From NCBI RefSeq assembly GCF_002179965.1, contig NZ_NGUQ01000011.1, positions 186,001 to 250,000 of the forward strand: a stretch of 64,000 nt of DNA. The letters are read 5' to 3'. The stretch comes from Pandoraea sp. PE-S2T-3 (GTDB lineage: Bacteria > Pseudomonadota > Gammaproteobacteria > Burkholderiales > Burkholderiaceae). Shown here piece by piece: positions 35,268-43,508 of the stretch. Every line of letters starts with the position of its first letter. The stretch's first letter is position 1. A model generated the notes under the pieces. The model saw only the letters and a program-made list of their open reading frames with translations, had not been told where the DNA came from and searched no databases. The position numbers and the translations under genes were made by a program.

Positions 35268-36044
35268 TTACCGTGCGATAACTGCTTGCAGAAACTCACG
35301 CGTACGCGCTTCACGCGGTGCGGTGAAAATCTGTTCGGGCGCACCCGCTTCGATGATGCGGCCCTGATCCATCACGACGACCACATCGGCCACTTCGCGA
35401 GCGAACCCCATTTCGTGCGTCACGACCAGCATCGTCATGCCGTCGTTGGCGAGCGCCTTCATCACTTGCAGCACTTCACCCACGAGTTCCGGATCGAGTG
35501 CCGACGTCGGTTCGTCGAAGAGCATGACCTGCGGCTGCATGGCCAGCGCTCGCGCAATGGCCACACGTTGCTTCTGACCGCCCGAGAGCGTGCCCGGGAA
35601 TACGTCGGCCTTGGCGGCGAGCCCCACTTTGGCAAGCAACTCGCGCGCGAGCTTCTCGGCCTCCCCGCCCTTCATGCCGCGCAGCTTCTTCGGCGCCAGC
35701 GTGACGTTCTCGAGCACCGTCAGATGCGGGAACAGGTTGAACGACTGGAACACCATGCCCACTTCGGTGCGCAGTTCGTTGAGCGCGTTCTCGCTCATCA
35801 TCTTGCCGTGATCGACGAGCTTCTTGCCGACGATCTCGATGGTGCCCTGCTCGGCCGTCTCCAGCCCGTTACAGCAGCGCAGGAACGTGCTCTTGCCCGA
35901 GCCGCTCGGCCCGATGACCACAACCACCTGACGTGCATCGACTTCGAAGTCGATGCCCTTGAGCACCTGATGGCTGCCGTAGGCCTTGCCCAGCCCTTCG
36001 ATCTTGAGAATCGGCGCGCCGATGTCTTTCTTCACATTGCTCAT
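35268..36044 (-). CDS. Polar amino-acid ABC transporter ATPase (GlnQ/HisP-like)
   Basis: A 258-residue ABC ATPase of the polar amino-acid uptake family. Walker A is GPSGSGKST, the Q loop is [20 protein letters not shown], the signature is [15 protein letters not shown], Walker B is [14 protein letters not shown] and the switch His is in [12 protein letters not shown]. It drives uptake with the permease whose stop codon it overlaps (ATGA) and the binding protein further upstream. The unusually placed linked hutG suggests histidine, glutamate or formimidoylglutamate as cargo. Confidence 0.93.
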   Translation of the reverse strand: MSNVKKDIGAPILKIEGLGKAYGSHQVLKGIDFEVDARQVVVVIGPSGSGKSTFLRCCNGLETAEQGTIEIVGKKLVDHGKMMSENALNELRTEVGMVFQSFNLFPHLTVLENVTLAPKKLRGMKGGEAEKLARELLAKVGLAAKADVFPGTLSGGQKQRVAIARALAMQPQVMLFDEPTSALDPELVGEVLQVMKALANDGMTMLVVTHEMGFAREVADVVVVMDQGRIIEAGAPEQIFTAPREARTREFLQAVIAR

Positions 36045-36709
36045 TGCACGGCACCTCCGGCACGCAGGGACTTCTCGGCGCGCTGCAACAGCAGCGTGGT
36101 GGCACCGGTCAGAATCAGATAAACAAACGCAATCGCCAGATACACTTCCAGCGAGCGGTACGACACGCTGATGATCTTCTGGCCTTCGTGCATCACGTCG
36201 TGAATGGTGAGCAACGACACGAGTGCCGAGTTCTTGATCAACGCAATGAATTCGTTACCCAGCGGCGGAATCATGCGCACGATCGCTTGCGGCAGAATCA
36301 CCGAGCGCATGGCCATGCCGTAGGGCATACCGAGCGAACGGGCAGCTTCCATCTGGCCGCGCTCGATCGACTGGATGGCGCCCCGCACGATTTCCGAGAC
36401 GTAGGCACCGCTATAAATGCCCAGACCCAGCACACCGCACAGGAACGCCGGCAGCAGAATGTTGAACTGCGGCAGGCCGAAGAACAGGATAAAGAGCTGC
36501 ACCAGCAGCGGCGTGCCACGAATGAACGTGACATAGATGGTGCAGATGCCGTAGCGGATGCGATGCGCCGGATTCAGGCGCCCCATGCCGACCAGCAAAC
36601 CCAACACGCAGCCCAAGGCCAGCGCGCAGACAGTTACCTCGACGGTAACGAGCGCGCCGTGCGCGAGGTCCTGCCAGTTTGCCCACACCGGCGAAAAATC
36701 GAGTTCCAT
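36041..36709 (-). CDS. Polar amino-acid ABC transporter permease
   Basis: A 222-residue inner-membrane permease of the HisMQ/GlnP type. The start has [27 protein letters not shown] (in outline), then [20 protein letters not shown] and the EAA loop [37 protein letters not shown], which docks on the ATPase. Only one permease gene is present, so it would function as a homodimer, as in GlnHPQ. Its end overlaps the ATPase start by 4 bases. Confidence 0.92.
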   Translation of the reverse strand: MELDFSPVWANWQDLAHGALVTVEVTVCALALGCVLGLLVGMGRLNPAHRIRYGICTIYVTFIRGTPLLVQLFILFFGLPQFNILLPAFLCGVLGLGIYSGAYVSEIVRGAIQSIERGQMEAARSLGMPYGMAMRSVILPQAIVRMIPPLGNEFIALIKNSALVSLLTIHDVMHEGQKIISVSYRSLEVYLAIAFVYLILTGATTLLLQRAEKSLRAGGAVQ

Positions 36710-36816
36710 GCGTACTCCGTCAGTTGCTCTACTGCTTTATTGCGACTTTCTTGCCGCAGCCAACCTGCGACCGGGCAAGATATCTGCCCGGACTCAGGTC
36801 ATTGCGGCTTGCGAAC

Positions 36817-37554
36817 TTACTTCGACGTGCCGAAGTACTTGGTCACCAGTGCGGCGTAGGTGCCGTCGGCACGAATCTTTTCCAGCGCCTGGTTCATTTC
36901 GTTGGTCAGCTCGGTGTCGCTCTTGCGCACGGCAAAACCATAACGCTCGATCGTCAGCGTCTTGTCGAGCACCTTCACGCCCGGACGTGCCTTGGCGTAC
37001 AGCAGCGCCGCCGGCTTGCCGGTCACGGCCGCGTCAGCACGGCCGATTTCCACCAGGTTGAACATTTCCTGGTTCTTCTCGACTTCCACGCGCTGCACCT
37101 TCGGATAGTTTTCCGTCAGGAACTGCACCGACTTCGTGCCCACCTGCACCGACACCTTCTTGCCGTTCAGATCGGCCGGCTCTTTGATGGTGTTGTTGTC
37201 AGCCTTGACCATGATGGCCAGACCGCCGGTGTAGTACGGGTGCGTGAAGTTCACGACCTTCAGGCGCTCGTCGGTGATGTAGATGGCCGAGGCGGCCACA
37301 TCGACGCGCTTCGATTGCAGTGCCGGAATCAGACCCTTGAAGTCGATGTCGGTCCATTCGACTTTCTTGCCCATGGCCTTGCCGAGCGCTTCGATCATTT
37401 CCACGTCGAAGCCGGTACGCTTACCGTTTTCCACGTATTCGAACGGCGGGAAGGTGGCATCGGTGGCGACACGCAGCACGTCGTCAGCCGCAAAAACCTT
37501 GCTCGAACACGTGACGGCCAGCGCCATCGTGAACAGAATGTGACGCAATTTCAT
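36817..37554 (-). CDS. Polar amino-acid periplasmic binding protein
   Basis: A 245-residue family 3 solute-binding protein. The signal peptide MKLRHILFTMALAVTCSSKVFA is followed by ADDVLRVATDATFPPFEYVENGKRTGFDVEMIEA (in outline), the consensus amino-acid-binding start with the FPPFE and GFDVE segments. YYTGGLAIMVK and GTKSVQFLTENYPKVQ follow. It delivers the substrate to the permease/ATPase pair downstream. The gene follows the IclR regulator by 36 bases. The ligand cannot be fixed from sequence; glutamine-type binding proteins are the nearest in appearance. Confidence 0.92.
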   Translation of the reverse strand: MKLRHILFTMALAVTCSSKVFAADDVLRVATDATFPPFEYVENGKRTGFDVEMIEALGKAMGKKVEWTDIDFKGLIPALQSKRVDVAASAIYITDERLKVVNFTHPYYTGGLAIMVKADNNTIKEPADLNGKKVSVQVGTKSVQFLTENYPKVQRVEVEKNQEMFNLVEIGRADAAVTGKPAALLYAKARPGVKVLDKTLTIERYGFAVRKSDTELTNEMNQALEKIRADGTYAALVTKYFGTSK

Positions 37555-37590
37555 CTGGTACTCCTCGTGTAGTCTCGGTCGGGTAACCGG

Positions 37591-38337
37591 TTAAAAATAT
37601 TGCAATCGGTTCGAAATACGCTCGGCTGCCGCCACGGTCAGGCGGATCAGCTCTTCGTGGCGCTGAGCCACGCGCACGGCCGGCGCCATCAGCGTGATGG
37701 TGCCCTCCAGGCGTTCTTTGGCGGCAAACACCGGGGCCGACACGCCCCAGACGCCGAAATCCACTTCGCTCTCGGACACCGCATAACGCTGCTTGCGAAT
37801 CTCTTCGACCTGCGCAATCAGACGCTCCTGCGCGACCGGCTGGCCAGCCAGCTGACGGCCGATCAGGGTCTCGCGGGTCGCTTGCGGCAGGAAGGAGAGC
37901 AAGGCCTTGGCCGAGGCGCCGTGCACCAGCGGATGCGCGCGGCCCTTCGCGAACGAGCAACGCAGCGATTGCTCGCTCTCGTGCATGTCGAGGCAGACCA
38001 CCTGACCGTTGGCGGCGACCAGCAGGCCGACGGTCTCGCCGGTGCGCTGCACAAGGGCGTCGATTTCTTCACGCGCCTGCGTGACAAGATGCGAGTTGTG
38101 GTCGAAACCCCACGCCAGTTGCACGCCGACCGGACCCGGTTCATACAACGCCTCATGGGCGTGTTCCTGCACCAGCCCCCATTTCTTCAGGGGTACGAGG
38201 TGGCGGTAAACCGTGGAGAGCGGCAGGCTCGTCTGCGCGGCGATCTCGCGTGCCGCGATCGGGCGTCCGTGACGCGCTACGGTCACGAGGACCTGTAAAA
38301 CGCGTTCGGAGACCGAGTGAGCTTCGGTGGTGTCCAT
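37591..38337 (-). CDS. IclR-family transcriptional regulator (ABC/hutG operon)
   Basis: A 248-residue IclR-type regulator: N-terminal winged helix (SERVLQVLVTVARHGRPIAAREIAAQTSLPLSTVYRHL in outline, residues 9-46) and C-terminal effector domain with DMHESEQSLRCSFAKGRAHPLVHGASAKALLSFLP. I start at MDTTEAHSV (ATG at 38335-38337); an earlier in-frame start adds 8 residues. It is the first gene of the operon that holds the amino-acid transporter and hutG, so it is likely autoregulated. Its upstream region has several GGGAA-type half-sites arranged as inverted repeats. Confidence 0.9.
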   Translation of the reverse strand: MDTTEAHSVSERVLQVLVTVARHGRPIAAREIAAQTSLPLSTVYRHLVPLKKWGLVQEHAHEALYEPGPVGVQLAWGFDHNSHLVTQAREEIDALVQRTGETVGLLVAANGQVVCLDMHESEQSLRCSFAKGRAHPLVHGASAKALLSFLPQATRETLIGRQLAGQPVAQERLIAQVEEIRKQRYAVSESEVDFGVWGVSAPVFAAKERLEGTITLMAPAVRVAQRHEELIRLTVAAAERISNRLQYF

Positions 38338-38433
38338 CGTCCTAAAACCAGAAAAAAGCAAAAAAATCGGCGGGGTAGAACGCCGATGACGACATGGGCG
38401 TATCTTGCGAGGAAATTCCCAAAGTAAAAAATC

Positions 38434-38467
38434 AAATTCCCATGGGATGGTAACAAAATGGGAATTT
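38434..38467. promoter_or_regulatory. Inverted repeat operator candidate upstream of IclR
   Basis: AAATTCCCAT and ATGGGAATTT are perfect 10-bp arms, 14 bases apart. Further half-sites flank them: GGAAATTCCC at 38411-38420 and AGGGATTTTCCCT at 38473-38485. The cluster sits 75-150 bases ahead of the IclR start. Confidence 0.6.
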
Positions 38468-38511
38468 ACTCATAGGGATTTTCCCTTATGCATTGCGTAA
38501 GCGACACAAGC

Positions 38512-38553
38512 AAAAACGCCGAACCCCTTGATTCACAAGGGGTTCGGCGTTTT
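38512..38553 (-). terminator. Terminator of the CoA ligase/NicX-like operon
   Basis: A perfect 18-bp stem (AAAACGCCGAACCCCTTG and its complement) with a 5-base loop. T-runs occur on both sides; on the minus strand it lies 28 bases after the CoA ligase stop. Confidence 0.9.
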
Positions 38554-38580
38554 ACAGAGTAATTTGAAGAAGTCCTCTGA

Positions 38581-40179
38581 TTATCGACTGGCAGTTGGGA
38601 TTTGCCCATCCTCCGGTTTCGATAGCCACGCGGTGAGAATCGGTTTTTGCACTTTCCCAAGCGCGCTTTTCGGCAATGTGTCGAGTATCACCACCCGGCG
38701 CGGCAACTTGAAGCGTGCGATGCGTGTGCCGAGGTAATCGAGCACGGCCTGCGGCGTCACTTCTGCCGATGCGCCCGCCACCGGTGCAGCGACGATGGCC
38801 GCAACCGGCACTTCTCCCCAGCGCTCGTCGGCAATACCCACCACGGCCGCTTCGAGGACGCCCGGGCAATCGACCAGCGCATTTTCGATTTCTGCCGGAT
38901 AGATGTTTTCGCCGCCCGAGATGATCATGTCCTTGCTGCGCCCGACCACTTCGAAGCAGCCGTCCTCGCGCAAGCGCGCCAGGTCTCCCGATCGGAACCA
39001 GCCCTCGACGAACGACGCATGTTGCGGGGCACGCCAGTATTCGCGCATCACGTTCGGGGCGCGAATGAGGATTTCGCCGACCTCGCCCGGCGCGACCTCG
39101 TTGCCCGTGGAATCGGCCAGTCGCACTTCCACGGCGGGACACGCACGGCCCACCGCCCCCGGATGGGCCTTCGCTTCGCCGAAGCGCAACGCAATCGACA
39201 CCGGACCGGTCTCCGTCGCACCGTACACCTGCCCCAGCGGAATGCCGCGTGTGTGAAACGCGTCGATCGCCGATAACGGCACCACGGACGAGCCGGCCAT
39301 GACGCCGCGCAGCGACGACAGATCGGTCGCCGGCCATGCGGGATGCAGTTGCACCGCGCGCATGGTGGCGGGGACCATCAACGAGAGTGTGGGCCGACGC
39401 GATGCCACGTCGGTCAGCCATGCCGCCGGATCGAAACGCGGGTGCAACGTGACACTTGCCCCGCGCAGCAACGCCGGCAGCGTCTGAATGCAAAGACCCC
39501 CGACGTGAAACATCGGCAGCGTCGACAGCACGTGATCGTCAGCGCGCATGTCGTGCGCCCACCAACTGGCTTCGGCGTTGGCGAGCAGGCCCGCCTGTGT
39601 ATGCAACGCGCCTTTCGGCTCGCCGGTCGTGCCTGACGTGTACGCCAGTAACACAGGGGCATCGGGCGCGACGTCGGGATACACGACAGGCTTGATCGAA
39701 GGCACGGCAATCAAGCCTTCGATCGGCGCAATCGCCGGGGGCGGCAGATCGGTGATGGCCTCTTGTTCGAGCGCGTCGCGAATCTCGCGCGCTGCATTGC
39801 GATGCTCCGCGTCGAACCACAGCACACGCACGCCTGCATGACGCACGATGGCCGCAAGCTCCGGCACCGCCAGCCGGAAGTTCAGCGGCAGAAAGATCGC
39901 CCCGGCGCGCGCACACGCAAACAGCAGCGCGATCTGCAACTCGTCGTTGAGACCGAGGCACGCAATGCGATCCCCCGGGGCGATACGCCACGTCTCGCGC
40001 AGATGCCCGCCCACGCGCTCGATGCGTCGCCACAGGGCGGCGTAGTCGGTTTCTTCAGCTTGCTGTCCCACACCGCAACGCAGCGCCAGCCGCTCGGGCG
40101 TGGCGCGCGCGTGACGGGCAAGCGCTTCTACAAAAGGCGTCAACTTGTCCTCCGTGACAAGAGGTGTTTCAGCTTGCAA
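38581..40179 (-). CDS. Acyl/aryl-CoA ligase (AMP-forming, ANL superfamily)
   Basis: A 532-residue acid:CoA ligase. The P-loop YTSGTTGEPKG is at residues 180-190, the A5 motif is QVYGATETGP, then GWFRSGDLARLREDGCFEVVGRSKDMIISGGENIYPAEIE (in outline) and the catalytic lysine in PKSALGKVQK. The acid substrate cannot be told; medium-chain and aromatic acid ligases share these motifs. It is the last gene of a minus-strand operon with an acyl-CoA-dehydrogenase-fold protein, an alpha/beta hydrolase and a NicX-like dioxygenase, so an N-heteroaromatic or aminoaromatic acid, or a ring-cleavage product, is a reasonable guess. A strong terminator follows. Confidence 0.85.
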   Translation of the reverse strand: MQAETPLVTEDKLTPFVEALARHARATPERLALRCGVGQQAEETDYAALWRRIERVGGHLRETWRIAPGDRIACLGLNDELQIALLFACARAGAIFLPLNFRLAVPELAAIVRHAGVRVLWFDAEHRNAAREIRDALEQEAITDLPPPAIAPIEGLIAVPSIKPVVYPDVAPDAPVLLAYTSGTTGEPKGALHTQAGLLANAEASWWAHDMRADDHVLSTLPMFHVGGLCIQTLPALLRGASVTLHPRFDPAAWLTDVASRRPTLSLMVPATMRAVQLHPAWPATDLSSLRGVMAGSSVVPLSAIDAFHTRGIPLGQVYGATETGPVSIALRFGEAKAHPGAVGRACPAVEVRLADSTGNEVAPGEVGEILIRAPNVMREYWRAPQHASFVEGWFRSGDLARLREDGCFEVVGRSKDMIISGGENIYPAEIENALVDCPGVLEAAVVGIADERWGEVPVAAIVAAPVAGASAEVTPQAVLDYLGTRIARFKLPRRVVILDTLPKSALGKVQKPILTAWLSKPEDGQIPTASR

Positions 40180-40226
40180 AGTGCCGCTTATTGGTGCGAC
40201 TTGTTCGTGCCACTGATTCGTGCGGC

Positions 40227-41471
40227 TTATTCGTCGCGTTCGCCCGGTTCGTAAAGCGCTTCACGGCCAATGCGATCGAGGCAGAGTTCGGCCGTCCACG
40301 GCAGCATCAGCGCGCCGCAACGCGAGTCGCGATACATCCGTTCGAGTGGCAGCGTCTTGAGCATCGACTGTCCGCCGCACGTGCGAATCGCCAGACGGCA
40401 CATCTCGTTGGCGTTCTCCATGATCGTGTATTGCGCAGCGTAGGCACGCAGGCGCGCTTCCTTGCCCGGGTCGGCGCGGCCGTCCTGCAACGCACGCAGG
40501 AAAAGTGCGCGCGTCTGCTCGAGCATGATGTGCATCTGCGCCACCGCGATCTGCTTGGTCGGATACATACGGCGCTTGATCGGTGCGCCCATGCCCTCGG
40601 CTTCGCCGCGCAGGTATTTCACGGTGAAATCATAGGCCGCCTGCGCGATGCCCATGTAAGTAGGCGCGAGCGTCATGAACATGTGCGGCCAGCGGCTCGC
40701 CGCCTGATAGTAGACGCCGCGCGGCATCAGTTGCAGTTCGTCCGCCACGAACACGTCTTTGAACAACAGCGTGCGCGAGACCGTGCCGCGCATGCCCAGC
40801 GGGTCCCAGTCGCCGGTGACCGTCACGCCCGGCGCGTCGCCCGGCACGGCGATATACATCGTGTCTTTCATCGACAGCTCGGGCTTGTCTTCGGTACAAA
40901 GCACGCCGTAGTAGTTGGCGGCCCCCGAGAGCGACGCGAAGATCTTGCGGCCGTTGATCATCCAGCCGCCATCGACCTTGGTGGCCGTGGTGCCGAACGG
41001 GGCCTTGCCTGCGGCGGCCGCGCTGCCTTCGGAGAACGGCTGCGCGTAGACCGCGCCATCTTTCGTCACGCGGGCGAAATGATGCTCGCGGTAGCGGGCG
41101 TGTTCGACGCGCTGTTCCTCGGTCATGTCGAGATCGTCGGCCAGAATGCCGGTCCACATCATCGAACACGTATGCATGTTGAACGTGAGCGCAGTCGCGC
41201 CGCAGTGACGGCCCAGTTCGGCCGACACCATCATGTACGTGGCGAAGTCCGCCCCCAGCCCGCCTTGTGCTTCGGGAATGCAGAGCTTGAGCAGCCCGGC
41301 GGCACGCATGTCGTCGTAGTTCTCGAACGGGAACGTCGCTTCACGGTCCCAGCGCGCGGCGCGCGGCGCGAGTGACTCGCGTCCCACCTGCTCGGCGAGC
41401 GCCAGCAGACGACGTTGCTTGTCGGTGAGCGGATAGTGTTCGCCGACGATCGAAGGGGGCTGATAGGCCAC
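40227..41471 (-). CDS. Acyl-CoA-dehydrogenase-fold flavoprotein lacking the catalytic Glu
   Basis: A 414-residue protein with the acyl-CoA dehydrogenase fold: helical N-domain (LLALAEQVGRESLAPRAARWDREATFP), FSEGSAAAAGKAPFGTTATKVDGGWMINGRKIFASLSGAANY (in outline) in the flavin beta-barrel, and C-terminal helices with RTCGGQSMLKTLPLERMYRDSRCG. The YEG motif that carries the catalytic base in most dehydrogenases is replaced by ALMLPWTAE (Leu near 390), and the alternative isovaleryl-type Glu position also lacks Glu by eye alignment. Such Glu-less members include flavin-dependent monooxygenases such as IacA of indoleacetate degradation. A flavin reductase is divergently encoded, so a two-component oxygenase is likely. 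An unusual dehydrogenase remains possible. Confidence 0.75.
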   Translation of the reverse strand: MAYQPPSIVGEHYPLTDKQRRLLALAEQVGRESLAPRAARWDREATFPFENYDDMRAAGLLKLCIPEAQGGLGADFATYMMVSAELGRHCGATALTFNMHTCSMMWTGILADDLDMTEEQRVEHARYREHHFARVTKDGAVYAQPFSEGSAAAAGKAPFGTTATKVDGGWMINGRKIFASLSGAANYYGVLCTEDKPELSMKDTMYIAVPGDAPGVTVTGDWDPLGMRGTVSRTLLFKDVFVADELQLMPRGVYYQAASRWPHMFMTLAPTYMGIAQAAYDFTVKYLRGEAEGMGAPIKRRMYPTKQIAVAQMHIMLEQTRALFLRALQDGRADPGKEARLRAYAAQYTIMENANEMCRLAIRTCGGQSMLKTLPLERMYRDSRCGALMLPWTAELCLDRIGREALYEPGERDE

Positions 41472-41480
41472 GGTTGTCTC

Positions 41481-42305
41481 CTAGAGTGTTGCGAGGAAAG
41501 CGCGCACTTCGACGTCGAACGGCGTCGCATGCGTCAGATTCATCAGATGGCCCGCGCGGGGCAGGCAGACGTAACGAACGGTGGGGGCATTGACGATCGC
41601 TTCCGCCATGCGCGCCATCACCTTAGGCGGGGCATTCGTGTCGTGTTCGCCGGCAATGAGCAGCACCGGCACGGCGAGACGCGCGAGCGCCGCACGTTGC
41701 TCGAAACCGACGAGCGCCTGCAACGCCGCGCGATACGCATCGGGCGTGAGTGCGCCCATGGCGTCCACGGCAATGGCGTGGGCGCTTGCGCGTGTCGCTT
41801 CGTCGGGCTCACCCAGCATGCCGGGCACAATGGCTTCGGCCATCTGGCGCAGTGTCTTGCCCGCATCGAGCGGCGCGGTGCGCTGACGCACGAATTCGCG
41901 CTGAAAATCGCCATCCGGTTTGCCGAACGCGGGCGATGTGCCGCAGAGCACCAGCGCCGCCACATCGCGCGTGGACGGTTCGCCGCGTGCCATCAGTTCC
42001 TGCGCCACCATGCCGCCCATGCTGTGCCCGACGAGTACGAAGCGCGAAGCGCCTGTCTTCGTCAAAGCATCGAGCAAGGCGCGCAGGCTGTCGGCCAGCG
42101 CGGCCATCGTGGCGATTGCGGGCATCGGGCTCTCGCCGTAGCCGGGCATGTCCCAGGCGACGACGCGATGCCCGTCGCGCGTAAAGGTGTCAAATTGCGC
42201 CGGCCAGACGTTGCGATTGCCACCGATGCCGTGCAACAGCACCAGTGTCAGAGGCCCCTCGCCCGCCGATCGGAAGGCGGGCGCCGGCGTGCTGGCGGCC
42301 GTCAT
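41481..42305 (-). CDS. Alpha/beta hydrolase, possible ring-cleavage-product deformylase
   Basis: A 274-residue alpha/beta hydrolase. The oxyanion strand reads LVLLHGIGGNRNVW, the nucleophile elbow is GHSMGG (Ser near residue 98), the acid lies in LLIAGEHDTNAPP, and the histidine is in LPRAGHLMNL. It resembles the PcaD/BphD-like group. Its start overlaps the end of the NicX-like gene by 4 bases and its stop is 9 bases before the ACAD-fold gene. In nicotinate degradation the NicX product is hydrolysed by NicD, an alpha/beta hydrolase; the same role (N-formyl amide hydrolysis) is inferred here from context, not from sequence identity. Confidence 0.82.
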   Translation of the reverse strand: MTAASTPAPAFRSAGEGPLTLVLLHGIGGNRNVWPAQFDTFTRDGHRVVAWDMPGYGESPMPAIATMAALADSLRALLDALTKTGASRFVLVGHSMGGMVAQELMARGEPSTRDVAALVLCGTSPAFGKPDGDFQREFVRQRTAPLDAGKTLRQMAEAIVPGMLGEPDEATRASAHAIAVDAMGALTPDAYRAALQALVGFEQRAALARLAVPVLLIAGEHDTNAPPKVMARMAEAIVNAPTVRYVCLPRAGHLMNLTHATPFDVEVRAFLATL

Positions 42306-43348
42306 GCGAACTCGCCTTGCAGTAATCCGTCGCGTACGACGACGTCGCCGTCGAGCGCAATGGTGCAGCGGCGCAACGGCAGATCGAAGTGACCCAGCGT
42401 ATGACGCCCCGCGACCTCGTTCGCCCCAGTCGAATAGAGGAAGTTACCGGCGAAAGCGCGTTGCTCGGTGCCGTTGCAGTCGCGTTTGTCGTAACAGGCG
42501 AGCGCATCCCAGCGGGCACGTTGGTTCAGGCCGAAACCGACATGCGACACCGCGTAGGCGTCGCGGTCGCCCCACGCGGCGAAGTACTCGCGCATGAGAT
42601 CGACGTCGACGCCTTCGCCCTCGATCTCGACGACGTAATCGTCTTCGACCGTGAGCGCGATGCGGTCGCGCAAGTACTGTTTGAACGTGAGATTGATGTC
42701 ACCGGGTGCCAGCACGAGTTGACCGTTGACGCTGTGTGCGGCGGGGAATGCCAGTGCGAGACCGCCCGGCCAGTGCGCCACTTGTCCCGGTTTCGCGCAC
42801 CAGCCCCAGACACCGCCGACGCGCGCGTCACGCAAACTGATGCGCAAATCGGTACCGGCTTTCGAGGTGACGTGCATTTCTGCTGCACTGCGCAAACGCT
42901 TGATCGCGGCGCGCACTTTCGGCTCCAATGCCGGGTCGGTGGCACAGCGTTCCAGAATTTCGGGGTGTTCGTTCGAGACCATCAGCACGCGCGCGCCGCC
43001 GCCCAGAATCTCGGGCAGTTCGGGGGCGTGCAGCAGCCCTTCCACGGTGCAGTCGACGACCAGCGCCGCCCCCTTGAGGGCCGCCACGACAGGGGCAAGC
43101 TGCCCTAGTGCATCGCTGGCGCCGGTGGAGCGCACGGGCACCGGCGCGCTCACGCGCGGGCTCGGCACGACCAGTCGGAAAGGCCTCGCGCCGAGCGCCT
43201 GAGCGGCGAGTTCGGCTAATTCCACATTGACAGGCCGGGATTGCGTTTCAGCTACAATCGCCACCACATCACCGGGTTGTATGTCGCAGCGCCGCAAGGT
43301 CTCGGCAAATACGTCGATCCACTTATGCTCGATTCGCTCGATCAGCAT
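42302..43348 (-). CDS. NicX-like 2,5-dihydroxypyridine-type ring-cleavage dioxygenase
   Basis: A 348-residue protein of the NicX family, which shares its fold with M29 aminopeptidases and is often misnamed leucyl aminopeptidase. NicX opens 2,5-dihydroxypyridine to N-formylmaleamate with Fe(II). Its ligands are matched: AVSHVGFGLNQRARWDAL (His269) and GHFDLPLRRC (His320, Asp322), and the LLHAPE histidine (His107) corresponds to the active-site His of NicX. TSKAGTDL, HWPGGLALAFP and AFAGNFLYSTGANE are also NicX-like. I start at the ATG at 43346-43348 with AGGAG 6 bases upstream. It is the first gene of a four-gene operon. The true substrate may differ from 2,5-dihydroxypyridine. Confidence 0.82.
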   Translation of the reverse strand: MLIERIEHKWIDVFAETLRRCDIQPGDVVAIVAETQSRPVNVELAELAAQALGARPFRLVVPSPRVSAPVPVRSTGASDALGQLAPVVAALKGAALVVDCTVEGLLHAPELPEILGGGARVLMVSNEHPEILERCATDPALEPKVRAAIKRLRSAAEMHVTSKAGTDLRISLRDARVGGVWGWCAKPGQVAHWPGGLALAFPAAHSVNGQLVLAPGDINLTFKQYLRDRIALTVEDDYVVEIEGEGVDVDLMREYFAAWGDRDAYAVSHVGFGLNQRARWDALACYDKRDCNGTEQRAFAGNFLYSTGANEVAGRHTLGHFDLPLRRCTIALDGDVVVRDGLLQGEFA

Positions 43349-43451
43349 ATCGTCTCCTGAGCGTCTGACCTCCCGCCTGCCAGGGGCCCATGCCCCATGG
43401 CACATCGTCGGCCGTCACGCGTCTTGTCGATCTGTTGTTCGTGCCATAGTA

Positions 43452-43465
43452 TATGAATATTCATA
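43452..43465. promoter_or_regulatory. Perfect 14-bp palindrome, MarR operator candidate
   Basis: TATGAATATTCATA is a perfect palindrome in the 160-base divergent region between the NicX-like gene and the flavin reductase. Size and AT-richness suit a MarR-family operator, and a marR gene is in the same cluster. Confidence 0.65.
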
Positions 43466-43508
43466 CAAATCAACCCGATCAAATTTGCCCGACGGGAGTG
43501 CAGGGACA

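Noticed and set aside
42302-43348. Leucyl aminopeptidase (M29) as the product
   Set aside because: The fold is shared, but the metal ligands and surrounding motifs follow NicX.
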